A stretch of DNA of 37,977 bases from Chromera velia (taxonomy: Eukaryota; Sar; Chromeraceae): NCBI GenBank assembly GCA_018398765.1, contig JAHBMJ010000783.1, positions 1 to 37,977 on the forward strand, in the 5' to 3' direction. Positions 30,927 to 37,977 of the stretch are shown here, in pieces (position 1 is the stretch's first letter; each line of letters opens with the position of its first letter). Position numbers and translations under genes: made by a program. The notes beneath the pieces were generated by a model that made no database searches, was not told the origin of the DNA, and worked only from the letters and a program-made list of their open reading frames with translations.

Positions 30927-32426
30927 ATGTTCTATCTTAACCCTTCGGCAGTAAAGAAGGACGACCCGTTCGAAACACAGGTGGAAGTTCTTTTTTCGTC
31001 TGATATCATGGCCTTCGGAAATCTTGAATTGAAGCCCATAAACCCGATGGCTCCTCCGGAACCACACTTAGAGGAGCAGCTGAAGGTCCTTGCACAGAGT
31101 CACCCTGACGTCAAGCTCTGCAGTACACTCAACGGCAACGATCCCAAACAGCAGGCAAAGACGATGAAGGAGACAATCCAGAAAAGGTTTGCTGCAAAGC
31201 TTACCTGGACTGACTCAAACAGCAACACGCAGAAGATCATGTACGACAGAAACCGACCAGCAGAGTGGAAGATGATCGAAGATGCCTTCAGCTCAGCAGC
31301 GAGAGCTCTAGGTGTCACTACAGACAGATTAAATTCGAAGTTTCCAGGGTGTCAGAGGGTGAGAGAGATGTTCCGTGAGGAATTGGCCGAGTACTATCAT
31401 CCCGACTTCTACGACAGTGTGGAGGCGACGTTTATCAGTGTGAACGAGTCAGCCGCATTCCTTCTCGACCTTTTCTGTTTGTTTGGCATTGGAAAAGCCT
31501 ACTCTTTCCTGAATGCAGCAAAAATATTTGATGATTCCTTTGAAGGCCTCATCGCCTTCATCAAGTGTGGACAGCCGCCCGACATGAATTTCGTAAAGTT
31601 CATGCAGATCTTCCAAAAGAAGCTGCAAGAGCTTGCCAATGTCAACCATCCACCCAAATCAGCAGATGGCAGGTTCACGAAAGCAGACAACATTCCAGAC
31701 GACGAGATGGGGGTCCCACAGAAATTTGACATCCGCACGTATCCCCCTCTCGTCATGTGGCTGTATAACAAGATCCTGAAGAGAGCAACCGGTAAGTCCA
31801 GACGGGAGGAGATCAGAGACAAGATAGACGGCAGGACTTTGTTTTGTCATACCCTTGAACAGATCGTCGCATCCACGTACAAGAAAACATATTCCGATGA
31901 GCAAGCATAACCGAAGAACGGAGGTCCTGGACCAACTCCTGCTTCCCCCGTTCTTCCTTCCTCTCCTAATTAGAAAAGTGTCGAGACCCCGTGGGCGTTT
32001 CTTCTGAATGCCTATCCACAGTACACACAGCAGCAGAACTACCCTACCCTTGTGCATCCCTCTCTCACAGGTCTTCCTAACTCGTACGGGACAGGATGGG
32101 ACCTAAGACAGCAGAACCAGTATCCCTCTTACCCGTACAATTCACTTATATCTCCAGACAACACGGCTTTCTTCCAACACAAAGGATACTGGAAGGGGCG
32201 CGAGGGCATGCAGAAGGATAAAGGGGGATTCCAAGCAAACAGAGAGTTTTCTCCAAGACAACAACAGTACGATCACCAGGGGAGACAAACAGAGAACAAC
32301 CAAAGGGGGGGGCGCAACGATGGTGGAAGGTGGAGGTCTCATAGTCAATTTGGCAGTGATGAGGAGATTGTGAAGGAGACGTACAGGCACTGGGGTGAGG
32401 GAAAGCAGAGAGATAAGAGAGACTAG
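30927..32426 (+). pseudogene. Element C gag-like protein
   Basis: Starts at ATG 30927 (MFYLNPSAVKK) and is open for 327 codons to TAA at 31908-31910. The same frame then stays open except for TAG at 31971-31973 until TAG at 32424-32426, adding a Gln/Asn/Gly/Arg-rich tail (GRQTENNQRGGRNDGGRW) like a nucleocapsid. The N-terminus aligns loosely with element A gag (PFETQVEVLFSSDIMAFG). TAA at 31908 may derive from a CAA codon. Its job would be to build particles for its own RNA while using enzymes from element A relatives. Either the 327-residue product or the longer one could be the original. Confidence 0.65.
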
Positions 32427-32956
32427 ACACCAGGTCCTGACCCTTCTCATAGAGGGGGCAAAGGGGGCAAGGCATGAGCAAATGAGATTGATGCAAAGCA
32501 GGTAGCCAAGAAACGCACGCAGATGTCTCTGCATCTCTTTTTTTTGAAGCGTTTTGCTGTTTGGATAGAACAAGATTGATAGAGTAACGAGTGATGTCTG
32601 CATTCATACAGCATGGACTCCTGTACGCATCGTCACTCCACTGTCTCTGCTTCCTCTCTTCCAAAGCAGGTTGTGATCTGTTTTATGTCCATTCTACAGC
32701 TCTACATGAAAAAGAAAGAGATGTGTCTTCTCCCGTACTGTCTGTGTATCTGTTTCTTTCATTCCAAACAATTGGAGGGAAGGCTGGGGAACTGCCATGC
32801 AACGCATGAGTGTGGTTGTTCTGCAATGAAGCCTTGGTAGAGGAGTGGCCGCAAAAGTGAAAGATGTCACGCCCTTTCTGTTGTTTGCCACGACAAACGG
32901 AGGAGAAAACAAAAACCAAAAGAAAAAGAAAGAAACGATCTCGTGCGTTCTACGCC
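32427..32956 (+). other. Element C 3' internal non-coding region
   Basis: No coding frame is supported. Short frames on both strands lack protein-like content. The stretch becomes purine-rich from about 32890. Confidence 0.5.
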
Positions 32957-32974
32957 AAAAGAAAAAGAATGCGC
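32957..32974 (+). promoter_or_regulatory. Element C polypurine tract
   Basis: AAAAGAAAAAGAA followed by TGCGC abuts the right LTR. Confidence 0.7.
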
Positions 32975-33376
32975 TTATGAACCTTATGGTTCTCTCTCAT
33001 CTATATGCAGAGCCTGTCTAGTCGCTTCGCATGGCTGTCTCCTTTCAAATTCACATCATTCACTGCCGGTATCGATCAGGAGCGTGCAAGGCGCGCGAAA
33101 GTAAGCGAATTAAAACACAAAGTGAATGCATGTATGCTGTATGCATGTCAGTCTGAGTACACAAATCAAGTCAACAAATGTATTGATTGAAGAACAGTCT
33201 TGTTGATAGTAGAAGCAATACCCTAGCAAGTAACAAACTATCTTACATGTGAAGTCGTATGACGTGTGTGTATATGTGTGAGAGAATGGCATTACCTGTC
33301 TAGCAGATAGCGCTAGACTGTGTGGAGAGTATATTTATTGATTGTCCGTCTCTATCGGTCTCCATTGCATTCATAA
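32975..33376 (+). repeat. Element C right LTR, 402 bp
   Basis: Same ends and length as the left LTR; followed by TCCAT, the right target duplicate. Confidence 0.9.
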
Positions 33377-33870
33377 TCCATGTGGGCGGCTTAGCCGCGG
33401 CTACGGCATGTTCCATCCATGCAGTTAAGTATTCCATCTGTAACACCTCCATAAACTACTACTCGTATAGCTAAATAGTAGCTAAATTTAATTAGCTATT
33501 CACTTTTTTGTTGAATTAATCATTCTTTTTTATATTTAAGCAAGCATTGCTCACGTGACTGTCGATCCCAGTCACTCTTCAAGTTTTTATTCTAAAAATT
33601 TAAACACTGACTACTCTAGCTGCATGTCACTACTAGTATAGTCTACTACTAGATAGAGCGGTCACCCTTTAATTTCATTTACTATAATGCTTCTAGAAGT
33701 ATAGACTAGAACTTTTAATTATATTTAAATTAAATGGTATAAATTGATGATGATGTACGTATGTGCTATTATGGAATACTAATAATTATACTAATTTAGG
33801 ATCATTGATAAATGTTTAGATTAATGTCCATCGGGGTTTCCAACTACCAAGAGTGGACTTATCACTACTA
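33377..33870. other. AT-rich spacer
   Basis: AT-rich sequence with repeated CTACTA and TTTAATT words and no open frame of note. It may be old transposon debris. Confidence 0.4.
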
Positions 33871-34129
33871 TACCCTAAAGAATTGGGAGTTGAATTGGGT
33901 GTTGAATTGGTAGTACTACCAATTTTTTACCGCCAGTAACTCCCAATTTTAAAAAATTGGTACCTAGTCTAGTAAAAGAAGTACATGGAGTTTGAAGCTA
34001 AACTTTTGTGTACGGGCTAGACAAGGGCTCACTAGTCTTTAGCCGTAGTCATTAGACTCTAATTCATTACTAGGAACAAATTCTATGAACACTTAGAGTC
34101 ACCTAAAAATTGGGAGTTACCAATTTTTA
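33871..34129. repeat. Element D left terminal inverted repeat
   Basis: Rich in ATTGGGAGTT/AACTCCCAAT words that themselves form small palindromes. Differences from the right repeat are about 11 transitions, one transversion and one 3-base indel. Confidence 0.8.
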
Positions 34130-34580
34130 ATTTTTAAATAGGAATTTTTTAGGACCGCCGAAAAAAAAATTGGTAATACAAAAAAAAAAAATGGGAGTCA
34201 ACTTGAAACTTTTGTTTTCTATGTCATTATTGTCATAGTGCACCGCTAATGCAATGCAAAACAGACAGTGGACAGCTCTACACAAACTGCACGTACCAGT
34301 ATAAAAGACAGAGTGAAAATCGATCCAATTAACCATGTAAGCCTACTAGAATTCATAATTCCTCCATATGCCGGACAGTGGCTGCTGATCTTTGTTCAGA
34401 TCATGCCCCTCTCTCCCGAACATCTCCTACTTAGTGGTTCCCAGACGCCTTAAATGGAGATTATATTCTTTCTTCTTCTCTTCTGATAGATTTTGGGGGG
34501 GGACAACATGGGTGTACTGAAAAACGACTAAGGAATCATCTGGGAAAATTCCGATGTCTGCCTTTTTTCTGTGATCATCT

Positions 34581-34979
34581 GTGAGCTCTTTCAGCTCCAA
34601 AATCTTCATGGTGAACTTGACAGGTTCAATCACGAATGAGAAACTTGCAGAGCTGAAGATGGTGATAAAGACTTGGCAAGCCTTTTTTTGCAAGTCTTAT
34701 GGGTGGGCGGTTCTGAAGACTCACTTCTACTCACACTTCCCGGTATGGATCCGCCGGTTTGAGGGGTTGAACACAACGAAATGCTACGGCTTTGAATCAT
34801 ATCATAAGAAAGTTTACAAACGCTGTAGTACAAACGTTTTATCCTACAGGGGGGACATTATTCATATGATCGTTTTATTTTGGAAGATCTGGTTTTTGCG
34901 TGGGTGTGCAAGAGAAAGAAAGCCATGCAAGCATATTTTGCCGATGTGTCACGCCAGGAGGGACTTCGAGCATGAATAA
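34581..34979 (+). pseudogene. Transposase fragment, Tnp2/Plavaka-like (tentative)
   Basis: An open stretch of 132 codons lacking a proper start (an ATG occurs at 34608). The part KLAELKMVIKTWQAFF, then VLKTHFYSHFPVWIRRFEGL, then FESYHKKVYKR resembles the C-terminal region of CACTA/Plavaka-type transposases, where a TH..SH-like helix and an ER/ES..HK element occur. No catalytic triad is visible, so this is a decayed piece. The assignment is from pattern memory and could be wrong. Confidence 0.4.
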
Positions 34980-35156
34980 CACTATGAAACTATATAAAAC
35001 TTATGGATTTATGAAGTTCTGTGTAGCCGCAACACTGTTCTATTATAGTATTCTTTCTTTCCACATATATTTTACTTTCTAGGAGAAGTTATAAAATTGG
35101 TAGTCCCAAAAAAAAAATTGGGTGTTGATTTTCTTAAAAATTGGTAGTTAGTCCTA

Positions 35157-35414
35157 AAAAAAAATTGGTAACTCCCAATTTTTGGGTGACTCTAAGTGTT
35201 TATAAAATTTGTTCCTAGTAATGAATTAGAGTCTGACTGCGGCTAGAGACCAGTGAGCCCCTGTCTAGCCCGTACACAAAATTTTAGCTTCAAACTCCAT
35301 GTACTTCTTTCACTAGACTAGGTACCAATTTTTCAAAATTGGGAGTTACTGGCAGTAAAAAATTGGTAGTACTACCAATTCGACACCCAATTCAACTCCC
35401 AATTCTTTAGGGTA
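35157..35414. repeat. Element D right terminal inverted repeat
   Basis: Reverse complement of the left repeat, ending CTTTAGGGTA before TA. Confidence 0.8.
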
Positions 35415-37977
35415 TAACTCTAGATTTCTAAATTATTGAAACAATAAAATTAAAAATGCGTAAAAGCTAGCAGACAGGCCTGTTGATGTATCATGTATGC
35501 ATTGATTCTGAAATGTCAGAAATGATTTGCAACAGCTCCGGTAAAAGCTGCATGCTAGGTTGCATGTCTTGCTTTATACCTCCTAGTATACCTCCAACCT
35601 CGGCTGGCCGGTTCGGTTTGCCCCACACTGGCAATGGCCCATGGGAACGACTCATCTTGGCTGCTAGCTTGGCTGCCTGTGTGACTCTGGTGAGTCAGTG
35701 GTGACTGCAGATTCTCTTTCACGCCTCTCTGTCCGGGCCGGCGATCTTTCGTCCCCTGGGGCCCTGGACAAGTTACCGCAAGAAAAGGAATTATACACGG
35801 GAATGTTTTCTTCTCTGAGACAGACAAAGTTGATTCGAACCGAGGTTCAGTCGATCGATCAGTTGAATGTCCTCTCGGCAATAAACCGACTGAACTCTAG
35901 ACTGAACTAGTATGCAAAAAGATTCCAACGACCTTGAAATTGAGCACGGAGTAGAACAAACTCTTTTCAGAACCACTTGAAGAAGAAGAGGGCTCGATCT
36001 GCATCTTTTCTGCCTCGTTTTCTGCTCACATTGATAAGCTGAGTGAATCGCCTTTGAAAATTCATATGCATGAATGGAATTTAGAAAGCTGCTTCGAAGA
36101 AGTTTTCAAAAAGATCATAGCTGATCAGAGCGAGACGAGAATAAAAGAAGTAAGGCAGAAAGAGCGAGGTGGGTATGCAGGCACGCATGCACAAACTCAA
36201 GATCAATTGCTTGAGTTTCAGTCTGTCAATCAGACAGACAGATCAAGGACGCTCGAGTCCAACAATTGCAAGCCTCTTGCATGCATGCCTGCTTGCGTGG
36301 ACGCCGCCAAGCAGGCGGCCTCCTGTCCTTCCTGTGAGGTGGGTTGCCACAGGCTGTAGACTCTACACGCATAGTTGTCAGTTCTTTCCAAAGATAAAGT
36401 GAGACTTTCAATGTGAAGAAAACGCAAAAGGAGAACACGAATTCAGAAAATGACTCAGACGAGATGGAGAAGACACTCATAAAGAAAGTAAGAGGGGCCC
36501 CCTTTCACTTCGATGGCGGGGAGGGAAGGAATGCATACATGCAGACAGAGTGTTGCACAGAGCGTAAAGTGACGGCCACGTACAGGCAACGTCATGCAGT
36601 CAAAAATGCGGGGCGTTAATTCACAAAGAATATCAACAAATTCTTTCTTTCTTGTGTCATGCAGCATGCATGCATGTGCTGATACATGTGCTGATCAACG
36701 CGCCAGCCACTCTTTCTGCCAGGCAGACCTCAACGCACAGACTTGCTCGAACAAGAATAAGTCAGAGAACAAGCATAAGGCCTCAACGGTGCACGCAAAC
36801 AAATATAAGTCAGAAACTAAGTCAGAAGAAGGCAAGGAGGGATGAAAGCCCCCCCCCAACTTGCCTTCTTTTGCTGGTTGGCCGCCGAGATTCCGTCCCT
36901 CTTTTTCGGAGGGTGTCAAAATTGACATATCTTTTTCGGTGCTTCTTCGTCTCTTGCTCGATTACTCGTTTCAAAGGATTCAAGAAATGGTCACGAGCAA
37001 GAAAATTGACTTTTCAAAAAAATGAAGTTACGTCCACCCGCGCCGATCGCGTCTCCCACCCTCTCAATCCCACCCCGCCCCACCCAAACCGCTGAAGGAA
37101 ACAAAGCCACTTGACTTACTTCCCTTTCGTCCTCATTCCGAAGATACCGGTGTAAGAAAATAATCCAACCACCAAAAAAATACAAATCTTCTATGCAGAA
37201 TATGAAGCACATCTTACGTCTAATCCGTAAAGCTGTCTGCCGAAAAGAGACCCCTGCCGGATCTTCTTCGATCAAGCCAAGTCTATTCTGCCTGTCATTC
37301 TTTTCTTTTCCTGTCGGCCTCTTCTCAACACATGGTCTCGCTCATGAGCATTAAGACACGGCACGCAGACAAGTCGAGGTTCCATCTACAGACACTTCAC
37401 ACGCAGCTAAATGACCCGTCTTTGTTTCTGTTCACTTCTTTTGTTTTTTTTTCTTCTTCTTCTTCACACCTCTTCTTCTTTCCAAAAAGACGAGGGGTGG
37501 ATGGATGGAGGGGGACGGGGAGACAGGGACGAACGACGGAGTGCGAGAAGCCATGCAGACAAATAATTTGGTCTGAGAGAGATCCGAGTCCGTGCAAGGA
37601 AGCAAGGAAAGAAGAACTTCAAGCTAGACATACTCTCTCCTTTTCGCAGCAAGCCACGAGAGAGAAAGCGCAGAAGGAAACTTGACAGATTGCTTCCTCA
37701 GTCCGACGACTGTGTCCAAAGTGTTTTTAAAAAGGAACACTCTTCTTGAAGTTGTTGTGCAAGGGGAGGGACGCGAAGTTGGCAAATCTGATCTCACTGC
37801 CGAACTCCTTGGTCGCGCAGCCAGACGGCATTGAAGATGCTGGAGTTGATCGAGACACTCGATCAGGGGGAGAATTCGAACTCCGTCGAAGGAAACTGGA
37901 GTCGGGGGCTCCATCGCTGGAAGGGGGTCACGGGAGTTGCCAGCAATCCTTCGGCTTTCGGTCCTGAAAAATAGGAG
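35415..37977. other. Unassigned region with no firm gene
   Basis: GC content recovers after element D. Several short frames occur on both strands without recognisable domains. The stretches at 35971-36149 and 36390-36490 look somewhat exon-like on the plus strand, and the last 150 bases have competing open frames. A spliced host gene could lie here, partly beyond the window edge, but I cannot build a model. Confidence 0.35.
35971..36149 (+). CDS. Candidate internal exon of an unknown host gene
   Basis: CTCTTTTCAG precedes 35971 and GTAAGG follows 36149, matching acceptor and donor sites. Between them one frame is open and reads as a protein-like, partly acidic helix (EPLEEEEGSICIF, WNLESCFEEVFKKIIADQS). 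No domain is recognised and no partner exon is certain. Confidence 0.25.

Larger units (their letters stand above)
30465..33376 (+). mobile_element. Element C: gag-only LTR retrotransposon related to element A
   Basis: Two 402-bp LTRs (30465-30866 and 32975-33376) with perfect 7-bp inverted ends TTATGAA...TTCATAA enclose about 2.1 kb. Flanks TCCAC and TCCAT are a 5-bp target duplication with one transition. The inside encodes a gag-like protein but no protease, integrase or RT. LTR ends, primer-binding region and the TGCGC before the right LTR resemble element A, so it was probably moved by A-type enzymes. The LTRs differ at about 22 positions, all transitions. Confidence 0.88.
33871..35414. 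mobile_element. Element D: DNA transposon relic with long terminal inverted repeats
   Basis: The ends TACCCTAAAGAATTGGG and its reverse complement bound a 1,544-bp unit flanked by TA on both sides (TATA if the outer TA belongs to the duplicate). Inverted repeats of about 258 bp (33871-34129 and 35157-35414) match closely. The 1-kb middle has a transposase-like fragment. The superfamily is not certain; TA flanks suggest Tc1/mariner-like insertion, but the protein fragment looks more like a Tnp2/Plavaka-type transposase. Confidence 0.75.

Noticed and set aside
37624-37967. Competing ORFs at the right edge on both strands
   Set aside because: Three frames are about equally open with no domain or clear splice sites, so none can be chosen.
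1-37977. CRISPR array, prokaryotic operon or plasmid features
   Set aside because: No spaced direct repeats, no Shine-Dalgarno-led gene clusters; spliced introns show a nuclear eukaryotic genome.

Overview
This window looks like nuclear DNA of a eukaryotic microbe. It carries one spliced gene with six GT-AG introns, long microsatellites inside the introns, and a dense pile of retrotransposons. The combination would fit an alveolate or stramenopile alga (a chromerid such as Chromera is my best guess), but no rRNA, plastid or other diagnostic gene is present, so the taxon stays open.

Layout. 1-1797: low-complexity DNA and the upstream flank of the first gene. 1798-7397 (+): the only confidently intact host gene, a seven-exon STE20/MST (Hippo-type) protein kinase with a 500-residue disordered tail. 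7398-10418: gene-free microsatellite DNA that turns AT-rich. About 10419-19320 (-): a non-LTR retrotransposon (LINE) with APE-type endonuclease and reverse transcriptase. Once a gap-flanking assembly duplication is discounted, its coding region is one reading frame of about 8.0 kb broken only by stop codons. 19368-30052 (+): a decayed Copia-order LTR retrotransposon (element A) whose 5' LTR is split by a nested 2.9-kb LTR element (element B, 19645-22579) that encodes an unrecognised protein of about 486 codons. 30465-33376 (+): a gag-only LTR element (element C) sharing LTR termini, primer-binding region and polypurine-tract layout with A. 33871-35414: a DNA transposon relic (element D) with roughly 260-bp inverted repeats and a transposase fragment. 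35415-37977: no recognisable gene, one weak candidate exon.

How the parts relate. A is the only LTR element here with a (dead) pol. C has its own gag, distantly like that of A, and the same ends, so C was probably mobilised by A-type enzymes. B has LTRs, a polypurine tract and a 5-bp target duplication but no pol, so it also depended on another element. The LTR boundaries are unusually firm: the two halves of the split A LTR sum to 317 bp, equal to the 3' LTR, and both C LTRs are 402 bp.

The strongest unexplained signal is mutational. By hand alignment about 54 substitutions separate the three LTR pairs and every one is a transition. In-frame stops in A and the LINE are all TAG or TGA in my reading, and both reverse transcriptases have YxDD changed to YxDN. 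This suggests C-to-T/G-to-A deamination of repeats, like RIP or methylation decay. All coordinates and counts come from reading by eye, with no alignment software or database search.
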